DNA of 64,000 nucleotides from Diphasiastrum complanatum (Eukaryota > Streptophyta > Lycopodiopsida > Lycopodiales > Lycopodiaceae). Shown here piece after piece: positions 27,601 through 38,778 of this stretch; positions within the stretch are counted from its first letter, which is position 1, and the number at the start of each line of letters is the position of its first letter. The notes under the pieces were generated by a model, which was given only the letters and a program-made list of their open reading frames with translations, was not told where the DNA came from and made no database searches. The DNA is taken from assembly GCA_029204225.1 (NCBI GenBank), contig CM055111.1:11045999-11109998 (forward strand), read 5' to 3'. A program made the translations under genes and the position numbers.

Positions 27601-28975
27601 CCTATGACTCATTGGATGTATGTAGTCACTTGAAAAATCGTCTCCACCTAGATGGGCTGAAATGATCTGTTGCGGGATAGATGGTTTTCCACGTTATCAT
27701 GAGGAGAGACGGCATGCTGACATGAGGTAGGGAGTACAGAGAGGAGAGAGTTGAGGTCTACTTTGACATGGCTACAAGAGTCCTAGTGAAAGCCTTAATA
27801 TGTGAAGGTAGTTGAATCAGAGGCCATCCAGAGCTAGGGCCAAACTTGTGAAGCTACCTGGTTGGCAGCAGTAAAAAAGCAGGTTGCATTTTGTTTCAAA
27901 CAATAGAACTTCTTTAGGTTTAAGATTCATAGTGGAGGCTGCAACATGTAAGCTGCAGTTTCTGTTAACTTGCTAATAAACGAAAACATTTACTCTGTTT
28001 TCACAAAATACTTGCATGACTGGTTTTGTGGTGTGTTTGCTAGCTTACGATAATATTCCACAATTGTTTAAAGTCTTGTTTACTTTCATAAGAAAAAGTT
28101 CATGGAGTGCGATAGAAAAATAATCATTTCATTTATTGGCCGGTTTTGGATGTTTGCTAAACTCGTAGCATTCTGCAACCATTATTCTTAGTATTTAGGT
28201 TCATAGTATTGTGTTTGGTATTCTCTTTTTCTTGTTGATAAGCTATATATTTTTACTGCCAAGATTTTTTCTCCAGAGAATGTATCAAGATCATACAAAT
28301 TTGTTCAATTTTGGAACATATTTGTGGTTGTAACATACTGAAACTATGTGTGAACAGTTTTGCGCTGCTTACATGTTTTTGTGAATGAACCTTGTATATT
28401 TATGCCTTGTTTTTCTGGATAGTGGTATATTGGTTGAACATGTGTCAATCTACTGGATGAGAAGATGAGTTGTATACTGATGTCTTATCAGGACATGGCT
28501 TCTGTTTTGCAGCAAAGCCAAGCTCTGTAACAGGTTTTAATTTCCTCAAAATCTTGGCAGGTAAGTAGTATTTGAGTATATCTTCTTATTATAGACCTTG
28601 TAGCTGCAGGATGTATCTGGCTCTACAGTTCAGCTAGACTATTGATGTGTGATTTTCTTGCAGAGGACGAGACAGCATTTGATACGTTGTTCTGTGTGGC
28701 TTTTGAAATGATGGATGCCCAGTGGCTAGCAATGCATGCTTCATACATGGAGTTCAATGTGAACTATCAAACTCTACAATCTTTTCCTAAGGATTTGTTG
28801 TAGTGTTCTGTTTTTCCTTTTTATGATTTTCCGAACCTATCTGGAAATCTGACTGTACAAATGTTCATGGCAGGCTGTCCTTCGTGCAACTCGTGCTCAG
28901 CTTGAACGTGAGCTATCACTAGAAGATGTCACTCGAGTTCAAGATCTGCCAGCATACAACCTTTTATGCCATTAA
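8456..28975 (+). CDS. ELMO domain-containing protein (ten exons)
   Basis: Member of the plant ELMO/CED-12 domain family. The animal ELMOD relatives act as GTPase-activating proteins on Arf-like GTPases, and the biochemical role in plants is inferred from them. The exons I assembled are 8456-8602, 11390-11492, 11889-11998, 15614-15682, 17080-17195, 21103-21157, 24383-24503, 28513-28560, 28664-28758 and 28874-28975. All nine introns are GT-AG, phases match at every junction, and the 966-nt sum gives 321 residues with no internal stop. The N-terminus MSSGTLRRRVHHEDVGGKKY (residues 1-20) and the EPLL segment are typical of plant members. Exon 2 has DLWKDKRRKEEQAWGHIFSR and AQWAQWF. The ELMO core spans exons 4-9: LQERLEVPFDGTRSEHQ, LVSEQWKDMGWQGTDPSTDF, GGGYVSLENLLFFAKHFP, WEYPFAVAGINISFM and MDAQWLAMHASYMEFN. 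It ends DLPAYNLLCH, close to the family's usual end. The ATG at 8456 is chosen because the conserved LRRR-HH motif follows directly. Seven introns are 0.4-4.0 kb and most carry transposon debris; the last two are about 100 bp. The gene appears intact. Confidence 0.93.
9107..9306 (+). repeat. Direct duplication in ELMO intron 1
   Basis: A unit of about 68 bp beginning GTTGTTCTTTGGGTTAAAAA and ending TTTGTGCTTGAGAAG occurs at 9107-9173 and again at 9238-9305, with about four differences and a spacing of 131 bp. Confidence 0.85.
9534..9605. repeat. (CT)n microsatellite
   Basis: An uninterrupted CT tract of about 36 units in ELMO intron 1, followed by a short TGTATGTATATGTGTGTG stretch. The poly-Ser/Leu and poly-Arg/Glu ORFs across it are artefacts of the repeat. 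Confidence 0.95.
13218..13240. repeat. Poly(C) tract
   Basis: A run of about 18 cytosines, one adenine and four more cytosines in ELMO intron 3, next to an A-rich run. On the complementary strand it is a long G-run. Confidence 0.9.
17340..17415 (+). pseudogene. Decayed tandem copy of ELMO exon 5 acceptor and start
   Basis: The sequence from CCCTTTCAAAGTAACATAAG to TAGCATTGTGGCATGCTG, then TTTTTTCAG, repeats the intron 4/exon 5 boundary (17041-17115). The original reads CCTTTCAAAGTTAACAAATA and TAGCATTGTGGCAAGCTG, then CTTTTCCAG. The acceptor-like CAG is kept but is followed by AAAACCCTGG instead of GAAGCCCTGA. The rest of the exon, including the DMGWQGTDPSTDF code, is absent. It lies in intron 5, about 145 bp after the true exon. 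I infer a local duplication that has since decayed. Confidence 0.75.
18028..18086. repeat. Cluster of TTCnnGAA palindromes (intron 5)
   Basis: Within 60 bp there are TTCCGGAA (18031-18038), TTCTGGAA (18048-18055) and TTCCAGAA (18077-18084), plus a TTCAGAAC. GTTCTGGAAC and GTTCCAGAAC form perfect 10-bp inverted arms. A T-run precedes the cluster. The half-sites match the plant heat-shock-element pattern nTTCnnGAAn, though a repeat-derived GAACG array is equally possible. Confidence 0.6.
18271..18794 (+). mobile_element. Probable LTR with tRNA-Met primer-binding site (intron 5)
   Basis: TGGTATCAGAGCT at 18782-18794 is the standard primer-binding site complementary to initiator tRNA-Met used by most plant LTR retrotransposons. 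The preceding 500 bp has an LTR-like layout: a TG start candidate at 18271 (TGTTGGGTTGG), a TATA-like TATATATAG at 18571, CT-rich sequence after it, and a TATTCA end near 18776. Downstream only a 74-codon ORF of no recognisable domain (18930-19154) is present, so the internal region is lost or non-autonomous. Confidence 0.6.
20200..20640 (-). pseudogene. Ty3/gypsy integrase C-terminal and chromodomain-like remnant (intron 5)
   Basis: Read on the minus strand in shifting frames, this resembles the end of a chromovirus-type gypsy polyprotein. It has a LPKG-RVH-I-LH-T-LK run, the part of the integrase tail usually written as LP..RIHNVFHVSLLK. It then has EYLVAWEGDSDVY and GTW, which resembles the chromodomain core YLVKW.G....TWE. 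Many stops and frameshifts are present. It lies inside the ELMO gene in the antisense direction. Confidence 0.55.
23785..23850 (-). mobile_element. tRNA-derived SINE head (intron 6)
   Basis: On the minus strand an A box, TTGGCTCAGTTGA (23832-23844), lies 31 bp before a B box, AAGTTCGAGCC (23790-23800). That is the internal RNA polymerase III promoter spacing of a tRNA. The would-be acceptor arms do not pair and the anticodon arm cannot fold well, so a SINE head is more likely than a tRNA gene. The SINE body would run toward lower coordinates, and I could not fix its tail. Confidence 0.6.
25287..25500 (-). pseudogene. LINE ORF2 C-terminal zinc-binding remnant, copy 1 (intron 7)
   Basis: Minus-strand frame reads RTCLRLICQGTPRENRICQL, then CSLGKVETEENIIFTCLVYY. 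This matches the C-terminal segment found after reverse transcriptase in plant LINEs: an R.(C..C) pair, then E.E.(H)..F.C..Y. The usual His is replaced by Asn. No RT core is seen upstream, so this is a 5'-truncated insertion, the usual fate of LINEs. Confidence 0.6.
25970..26165. repeat. Second cluster of TTCnnGAA-type motifs (intron 7)
   Basis: Two blocks (about 25973-26040 and 26110-26165) contain ATTCCGGAAATTCCG, GTTCTGGAACAG, TTTCTAGAAACGCG, CCAGAAACACATTCAGAAAC and GAGTTTCTGAACC. They share the GTTC/GAAC core with the 18.03-kb cluster and, like it, sit beside a homopolymer run. Either a dispersed repeat family or clustered heat-shock-like half sites would explain this. Confidence 0.5.
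27140..27364 (-). pseudogene. LINE ORF2 C-terminal zinc-binding remnant, copy 2 (intron 7)
   Basis: Minus-strand frame reads DLTCLKLHFGTAESVFTSPP and later GIPHEDKICRICSTRKIERQ. The pattern P-(R/H)E-(N/D)-(R/K)-IC-(Q/R)-(L/I)-C parallels the copy at 25.3 kb. Flanking nucleotide similarity supports two insertions of related LINEs, or a duplication, about 1.9 kb apart on the same strand. The distal FxCxxY half is frameshifted. Confidence 0.55.
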
Positions 28976-29102
28976 CATTTTGTGAATCATAAACTTTAAA
29001 TCAATTTTTTTTCTCAATTCATCACTGAAAGTGAAGGCAGATTTCTGGCTTTGTGAGTTGGGCCATCTTTCTTGCTGGTATTCAGCATTTTTGATTTTTC
29101 TC

Positions 29103-29108
29103 AATAAA
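29103..29108 (+). promoter_or_regulatory. Candidate polyadenylation signal for the ELMO gene
   Basis: AATAAA occurs 128 bp after the stop codon, in a T-rich context followed by TATATAG. Position and context suit a plant near-upstream element, though plant signals are loose. Confidence 0.35.
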
Positions 29109-29109
29109 T

Positions 29110-31349
<2,240 letters not shown>

Positions 31350-31875
31350 AATGTGTATGTTACTTTACAATTTCTTTGTTTTGCTCTCGCATTTCACTGC
31401 TTGAGATTGCATTGTTATCAATAAACAAATAAGCCACGACAATACAACCTTTTCAAACTTAGTATGAAACTTTTACATGAAGGTGTGTAGTTTTTCACAC
31501 AAGTCAGGACACACAAATCAATGTGTTTGATTTTCTAAGATGGTTGTGATTGCACATGAGCTATCACTTGATATACCAATCTAACTAAACAATCTTCAAG
31601 GCAAGAGCACACAAGCATTCATCATTGATCATTCACACTTTTTCACTCAAACCAAACACTTACCATGAAAACACTAAGTCCTAAAACACATTCAAAGAGA
31701 GAGAGAGCCCTTGCTCTCGGGTAGAGAAAGAAATAGAGACTTGTACTTGGGTAGAGAGAGAATAGAAGAAAAACTTAATGATCATCATTCAAAAGGTCCA
31801 AAAACTCATATGTACAATGAGAGAGCACTTCCATATACATTAGCTTGAGATCTAGCATGAGGAATGCCTGAGATG

Positions 31876-32072
31876 GATTGGACTTTATGAATTCCACCTC
31901 TTATAATGATTGGACCTCTAAATTCCCATCTCCCTCCATGATTGGACCAACTAGCTAGAACCTCACAATATGATTGGCCAAGTTTGCACCACTAAACATG
32001 ATTGGGCCAAGCATTTTGCACCCCTAATGTGATTGGCTTTAGCATCTACACCTCTTAATTTGATTGGGCCAT
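31876..32072 (+). repeat. ~32-bp minisatellite carrying inverted CCAAT boxes
   Basis: Seven GATTGG motifs start at 31876, 31908, 31940, 31972, 32000, 32031 and 32062, giving spacings of 32, 32, 32, 28, 31 and 31 bp. The units also share a CACC(T/A/C)CT-AA-T tail, so this is a degenerate tandem array, not chance. GATTGG(G/A/C)C is the reverse complement of a CCAATC box, the NF-Y binding core. Confidence 0.8.
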
Positions 32073-32236
32073 ATTTGATAGTGAATTTGGTTGGATAATA
32101 GCAAAAAATTAACCCATACATTTTTTGACACGTGTTGCCATCTCACTAGGACTTGAAGTATGATTGATCCAAAAGCTCCTCTTCCTTGAAAATAGCTGCA
32201 ACTCCATGAGGAAATCAAGAGTCCTTGACTTAAGGA

Positions 32237-32533
32237 TTACAAAGATCCGAACATCATGTTACCAAGATCTTGAGAATTGGTCATATCAAGATTGCCGAGA
32301 CTATGCATGCTATAGTAACAAAGAGTTTGCATCATATCTTTATGCTTGATTTCCATGCTAATCTCAGATCTAATGAGGCTAAGTACATCATTATGGATAT
32401 AAGTGTCTTTGGAGGGTGATTCACTTATTCTCATAATGTGTTTACAAACTGCCTCACAACATGAAAAGACACAATTTTTCACACTATATATGAGAAACAC
32501 ATTCTTGCTTTTACAAGATCCAAGAGCATACAT
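32237..32533 (-). pseudogene. Unassigned ORF fragment sharing a peptide with the 51-kb ORF
   Basis: A 98-codon minus ORF contains MRISESPSKDTYIHNDVLSL. The ORF at 50.9-51.55 kb has MRVSESSLKDTYIHTRVFGL in the same strand sense. Nucleotide similarity spans roughly 32355-32460 against 51290-51395. No known domain is recognised, and the relation to nearby copia pieces is unclear. I treat it as a broken copy of an unknown repeat-borne protein. Confidence 0.4.
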
Positions 32534-33769
32534 TTGATGACATAACCACTTATTATTTTTTCAAGCAATTTCACATCAAGCTTGATACATTCAATCCATC
32601 CTCCATCCTTGGTCTAGATTTGAAATCTCAAAAAATTTGATTCTTCTCTCTCACTAAGATGTGTGCTTCAAAGAGGTAGATGCACTTAGTAAGATCTTGA
32701 TCACAATGGAGAGATCAATCTCTCCACCAATGCCAATCAACTTGAGTTACTAGATCTTGCCTTTCACAAATGAACTCCAAGATAATTTGGATCACACACT
32801 ACAAACAAGTTTCACACACTTCTATGACTCTTTCAAGCCAAAAAGTTAGTCAAGAACTATGAGTAGCAATGAAACAATGTGACTAGGATCTCAAAATCTC
32901 ATCTAGAATTCTCAAAGCCTAGATTGACAATGCAACCTTGAGAGTTTTTTTTTGACATAACCACCAAGATTTGGTGCTCATTGACAAAATTCACCAAGTT
33001 GGATGCCCAACCTACCTCCAAACAAATGCCAATAACTTGATCTATAGTGAACCAATTCACTTGAGATCTCTTGCACCTAAATCTTTCTCAAATAGCTTTC
33101 CAACAAATATTTACTTACACAATTTGGATCCCCACATAGAACACAATAAATCCTTAAAGTGGGGGGGTATCTCACATGTGCTTTGAGCACAATAGTCTGT
33201 ACTATACTTTTAAGATCCAAATCATTATGATTTTGGGCCCTCTTGATGCCAAATGAGACAACATAGATACTACTGTTTGAGCACACAATACAACTAGTGG
33301 TAGTGCGCTGGACCATGGACCTCCATCGAGCGATACCTACAAAACCCCTACCAAGGATGCACTAGCCAAGCAAGCCACAACAAAGCAACCATTAGAGGAG
33401 ATTTGAGCTCCAGAAAGACCCTTTAATAATTCGTGCAAGATGTAGTTTATATTTATAAAATATTATAACACTAATACTTTTGACTTGCCATAACTTTTTA
33501 ATCGTAGCTCAGAAGTATATGCATGTAACATATCATTGGAAAGCCCTTGTTGAGCGCTTCCAATGCACCAAACTCCGCTAAATTTGAACTTACCACTAAA
33601 AAGTTATGCCATTTTTAGTGTGGAATCAAAATGTGGACTCAAAAAAGTTACGTTACGTAGATTTCAAATTTGAGTGTTTTGATTGGTCCATGTGTAAAAA
33701 ATATAAAAAGAATTTTTACAAAGGGCCTTTTTTGGATTTAGAACTCCTCTAATGACCAGAGCGTAGGAT

Positions 33770-33829
33770 GGTAGACAAACCAACCCAACCAAACCTAGAT
33801 CTTACGGATCTAGCCCCCAAGCTATGGAT
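33770..33829 (-). repeat. 60-bp sequence repeated in inverse orientation at 58.05 kb
   Basis: The reverse complement (TCCATAGCTTGGGGGCTAGA ... GGTTGGGTTGGTTTGTCTAC) matches 58053-58111 with about four differences. Here it directly abuts the LTR beginning near 33835; at 58 kb it lies about 90 bp after a TATA-like box. It may be the end of another LTR family. Confidence 0.7.
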
Positions 33830-33834
33830 AGAGG

Positions 33835-34485
33835 CTAGAAATGATGGAGAAAGCACCTACTTAAGATCCAAACAAGATCTATAAGCTAGATTACTAATCT
33901 GATTCAATGCATTGATTGCTGGCTTATCTTGGCTTGAACTCCATGAATTAGCTCCAAAACTCTTCACACATGTGAATGTACGGCCTGTTGCTGCTTGTGT
34001 ACTGTACCTGCAACTCCAATCTCATTCAATGATCATAAAATATCATATGCCAATAGCATTCATCAATCAAATCATAGACTTAAACTAGTCAAGAAGGAAA
34101 ATCTCGATTTTGCTCATAATTGGATGGAAATCCCATCACATATTTATACATGTAGAGCTCGGATATGAACATATTGGGGCTTCTATGTATTCATCACAAT
34201 CTAAACCTAACATCTAACCTAATGATCCACTTGATCCACCCTATTTAGAATCAATACCTCGAGATCCAGAAACAATGAGAAAATTGCTATTTTAAGCTCC
34301 TATTTTTTCTCTACCCTATCTATGCACTCGTTGGACACATTCCAAAGGTACCATTCCAAATCTAGGTTAATGATTTGACTTAGAATAAGGTATCTTATGC
34401 TTTTGGCACATGTGACATCTCACATCATGGCCTCAAAGTCATTTACAAGTGGAATTTATGCAAACTAGCTTGTGTAAATTTAACA
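33835..34485 (-). mobile_element. Copia 3' LTR, family A (minus strand)
   Basis: On the minus strand a purine-rich tract, GTGAGGAGAAG (34486-34496), is followed by TGTTAAATTTACACAAG, the expected polypurine tract and LTR start. The downstream 400 bp (33835-34225) is closely repeated at 60390-60793 and partly at 54055-54160, all in the same orientation. The final 45 bp found in those copies, ending TTTTTATCA, is missing here, so this LTR is truncated at its end. Confidence 0.75.
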
Positions 34486-34551
34486 CTTCTCCTCACAACT
34501 AGTTTGAAGATAACGTAGACTTGCTTATCAACCCTAGGGCTGATCTTAACT

Positions 34552-35040
34552 TCACAAATGCAAATATTTAAAGTGGTTTAGTGAGGATATCAGCAACACA
34601 TTCACTACTTGCCACATGCTCCGGGATATCTCCTTAGATTGCACCTTCTTTCTCACAAAATGATGGGAGATCTCGATATGTTTTGGCCTTTCATGGAATA
34701 TTGGATTGGTTGCAAGGTGTTGGAATGAAATGTTCTCATTGTAGAGAGTTGGAACAACATATAAACTCATGACTTTCAGCTCCATAAGGAGCCTTTTGAT
34801 CCATAATAACTCCTTTGTTATAGTGGTGAGAGCTTTGTACTCGGCCTCGGTTGAAGAAAGTGAGATGGTTTCTTGTTTCTTTGACAACCAAGAAACTACT
34901 CCTCCACCAATGAATGTTGCATAGGCACTTGTGGACTTCCTATCCCTTAACTGCAAAATCTGAGTCACTAAAGGCATGCAAATCAATGAAATCTCCTCTA
35001 TAGAGACTTCTGTGAAGAATTTTCAAAATTGGCAAATCTA
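34552..35040 (-). pseudogene. Copia RNase H (family A element)
   Basis: Minus-strand reading gives FSDSDFAVKG, DRKSTSAYATFIGGGVVSWL, SKKQETISLSSTEAEYKALT and HERPKHIEISHHFVRKKVQ, the standard order of Ty1/copia RNase H. The end SSECVADILTKPL appears in another frame, so there is at least one frameshift, and an early stop sits between VKG and DRKS. The reverse transcriptase that should precede it is gone: beyond about 35040 the strand sense switches to another element, head to head. It is followed by its own polypurine tract and 3' LTR. Confidence 0.85.
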
Positions 35041-35198
35041 GCTTGATCAAAAACCATGTAGTATAATGTAAATTTTGTACATAAGTGGATTCCACACATG
35101 TGAGGCCAAGATTCCACATGGCAATCCACTCCTAATGTAGGTTAGGTCAAGTCCATAGGGTTGGTCATGTCATTTTGGTAGTGATTCCTAGTTTATAT

Positions 35199-37262
35199 TA
35201 ATGGTGGTGAGTATATCTCAACCAAGTTTAAGGCCTTTTTTGATGAGCATAATGGGATCAAGAGGGAGTACACAACTTCAAGGACACCACAACAAAATGG
35301 AGTGGCCGAGAGGAAGAATAGAACTTTATGTGAAAGTGCCAAAGCCATGAGGTTAGGTGCTAATCCCCAGAACCATTTTGGGATAAAGCTTTGTTGTGTG
35401 CTAACTTTTTATGCAATAGGTGGCCAAGTGCTATACTGGATGGAAGAACACCTTTTGAGATGCTATTCAAGAGGAGGCCGAGTGTCAACTTTCTTAAAAC
35501 TTTTGGATGTACTTGCTAGGTCAATATAGCTCTAGATGATAGGACAAAGGAGGATCCGTCCTCAAGAAAAGGTATATTTGTTGGATATAGTGAGGTGAGT
35601 GAAGCCTACAAGGTTTAACATTCCTACTACTTCCAAGGTGATTGTTGGTAGAGATGTCATTTTTGATGAGGAAAATATTCCAAAAGTGTCTTTAAGTACT
35701 GATGTTGTGGATGGATCTAACATTCTTGATGCTGATGTGATGGATCCTACTTTAGATGGTGATGATGAAGGACCTTCATCAAGTCAAAAGCCAAGGAGAA
35801 CATCAAGGGAAAGACAAATGTCTTCAAGGCTCACATATGATGAGAAAGGTAAGCAAGTTGTTGGAGGGACACACTTTGCTTTCCTAACCTCTTTTGATGG
35901 ACCTACTTGTGTAGATGAAGCAAGGAACAAAGAGGAGTGGATCCAAGCAATGGATCTTGAGTATCAAGCTCTTGTGAAGAATGAAACATGGAGATTGGTG
36001 GAATTACCTAAGGACAAGAAAGCTATTGGATGTAAATGGATCTTCAAGGTGAAGACAAACCAAAATGGATCTATCAATAATCATAAGGAAAGGTTGGCGG
36101 GAAAAGGATATGCTCAAGAACATGGTATTGACTACGATGAAACCTTTGCACCTGTGGCAAAGATGGTAAGCATTCGGGTCATCATCTCTCTTGCTACTCT
36201 TTATGGATGGGATCTATGGCAATTGGATATTACAAATGCTTTTTTGAATGGTGATCTTGAGGAGGAAGTGTACATGGATCAACCCGAGAGCTACATTTCA
36301 CCTACAAAGCCAAATCATGTGTGTCTTCTACAAAAGAGTTTGTATGGCCTTAAGCAAGCACCAAGGAGTTGGTATGCTAAGCTAAACACTTTTCTACTCT
36401 CTCAAGGCTTTGTTATGAGTGAGTATGATAATTCAGTTTATATAGGTTTGCTAAAAACGATGTTACCATTTTGCTAAACTATGTGGATGATATCATCTTG
36501 AGTGCTGGAGACTACTTTCATTTGTCAAGAGAAGTATGCTAATTCTATCTTAGAGAGATTTCATATGGTAGATGCAAAGTCTTGTGATAGACCTATGGAG
36601 TAAAATGTAAAGCTAACTATAAGAGGTAATGAAAGAGAAAGCTAGTTGGTTCACTTATCTATCTAGCCATCAAAAGACCAGAAATAAGATATTGTGTTGG
36701 TAGATTAAGCCAATTTATGCAAGATCCTAGTGAAGAGCATTGGAAGCTAGGGAAACGAGTTTTGAGATACATCATGGAAACTCGAGATTTTGGCATATCG
36801 TATGAGGGATCATCACCTAACTTGTTTGGATTTTTAGATTCAGACTTTGCTGGAGATAAAATGGATAGGAAATCCATAAGTGCTCATTGTATTTTCATAG
36901 GTGATGGAGCTATATCATGGATGTCAAAGAAACAAGCCACTATCTCTTTGTCATCTAGTGAGGCCGAGTACAAAGCACTTACACATTGCACAAAGGAGAT
37001 GGTATGGATAAAGAAGATGATCAAGGATCTTCACTTGCTGGAAATTTTAGAGAGCCCAATCATCTTTCGTGACAACCTATCAGCCCAAAATTTGGCAACC
37101 ATATCTTTCATGCTAGGAGCAAGCATATTGAGGTGGCATAGTGACTTTGTGAGGGAGCAAGTTTTGGAAAAGGAGGTGGAGCTTCAACATTTTTCTTCAA
37201 AGCAATGTGTAGCTGATATCTTTACCAAAGCATTGGGAAAGTGTTCTCAAAGTCTATGCTAA
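35199..37262 (+). pseudogene. Copia pol: integrase end, reverse transcriptase, RNase H (family B)
   Basis: Plus-strand Ty1/copia polyprotein, truncated at its 5' end. It opens within the integrase core (INGGEYISTKFKAFFDEHNG), where the second catalytic Asp of the usual DNGGEY is Ile, then TPQQNGVAERKNRT. The RT ORF (35599-36477) shows EEWIQAMDLEYQALVKNETW, KWIFKVK, YDETFAPVAKM, LDITNAFLNGDLEEEVYM and SLYGLKQAPRSWYAKL. A frameshift near 36440 separates it from the catalytic YVDD (36480-36491). The RT thumb region then has several stops. RNase H follows (36717-37262) with GFLDSDFAGDKMDRKS, SKKQATISLSSSEAEYKAL and VADIFTKALG. It ends just before a polypurine tract and LTR. Gag and protease are missing. 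Confidence 0.9.
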
Positions 37263-37270
37263 AACTAGTT

Positions 37271-37902
37271 GAAGAGGGAGTGTGAGAAATTTCAACTAGT
37301 TTTGCTATTTTGGTCATATTTGTATATTTGGCAATTGAGGCCAATTTTCATCTTAGACTTAGAGTTTGACTTTTCAAAGTTATATTAGCCTAAAGCATTT
37401 GAATAAACATTTTTTGAAAGTGTGGAAAAGTGTGGTACATGAGTTTGAGAGATTCAAATTTGAATGTTGGAGACATTGAATCTAGTCCACATTAATGCTA
37501 GAGTTTTTGTTATGGAGGGAAACCAAACTCATTAATGAGTCATGGATCTGTTATATATAGCTGTACACTCGTGGGAAGAGACACATTCTCTCTCTCTTAT
37601 CTCACTTCATGCTTATACATGAGTTCTCTTGGGTTCATCTATCCATTGGTGCACTATACTTGTAATATCTTGCAATCTTGTGTGTAGAATGCTCATTTTA
37701 TGTTATTTCTAGATCTACACGTGTGAAATACAGTAGCTTACTATTTTTGTACCAAAAAAAAATTCATCATATCATATGTTTGATGTTTGATCAGGTTCTT
37801 ATTGAGTTTGCATCTCTATTGGCAACATTTGTAGGATTGATCTCTTTCTAACCAAAGATCAGGTTATGGATTTGGATCTTAAATGATCTGAAATTCTTCA
37901 CA
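37271..37902 (+). mobile_element. Copia 3' LTR, family B, with polypurine tract
   Basis: The purine tract GAAGAGGGAG (37271-37280) precedes an LTR that runs from TGTGAGAAATTTC (37281) to TTCTTCACA (37902), about 622 bp. A TATATATAG promoter motif lies near 37552, followed by a short CT tract (37572-37583). From the TATA region to the end it aligns with 62123-62638, including GTGTGTAGA and ACCAAAGATCA. The conserved TG...CA ends and the polypurine tract fix the boundaries. Confidence 0.8.
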
Positions 37903-38778
37903 AATAGCCATGGTTGTTCTGATATATAGCTGGTTAGTTTGATCAACAATTAGCAATGTGAAATAAGGAATACACAAAATCATATAGAACAAACAAAGAT
38001 CATGAACTAAACCATGAACATGAAACGTATGAACTAGTATGAATTTCAAAAATTGGAGATAACACACCTATAAGAGATCATAAAAGATAAAAAAAAGTTG
38101 AATTTGAAAGAGTCCTACTCACTTGTCAATTCTATAAACATTGGCAATCAGAGTTTACAACACTTCATACTCAAATCATTACCAAATGGAATTGCAACTT
38201 GGATATGAATTTTTGCTCATGAGATATGGCTCAAGAGAACTTAAAGAAACATTGGAAATAGGATATCAAGTCTATTTAAAGGTGGACTCCTCTATGATAT
38301 GACTTTGATGCCAAAATTTTTGAAGAAGCACCACAAATTGTCTTTCTAGCTTCATCCCTTTGATATTGACATTAGATCCAAAGAATTCCATAGTGATTTA
38401 TAGGTCTTGAAAAACCATCAAGAGGAAAGAGTAAGATTTAGAAACATTTTTGTCCAAAAATGGTGAAAATTGATAGGATTTGATAGGTCTTTGGTAGAAT
38501 CTCATCTAATATTCATTTCATCTTTGTGAGGGAGTGTAAGAACCATGGCTAGAATTCCATTGAGATGGCTAGAATCCAAATTTTAGATAATCAAGACTAG
38601 TGAAACCTTTGTGAGTCTCTAGGATCAAATCAATTCCAAGTTTCTTGAGCATTGTTTTATAGAATCCTTCCTAAGTGTTCTTTTGAATCGAGATCAAGGG
38701 GATATTGCCACTTTTGTCTTTGTGAACATCAAGTGACTTTCTAGTGAGGAAAATTTTGGAAAACAAGTCATTAGATAG
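37903..38778. other. Non-coding retroelement leader-like sequence
   Basis: AT-rich and without ORFs of note, it lies between the family B LTR and the next plus-strand gag start. It may be the leader of that element. A primer-binding site is not clear: only a poor CATGGTTGTTCTGATAT is seen after the LTR. Confidence 0.35.

Noticed and set aside
38525-38545. GTGAGGGAG followed by TGTAAGAACC, like a polypurine tract and LTR start
   Set aside because: Only about 240 bp separates it from a gag start, too short for an LTR plus leader, and no matching LTR copy was found.
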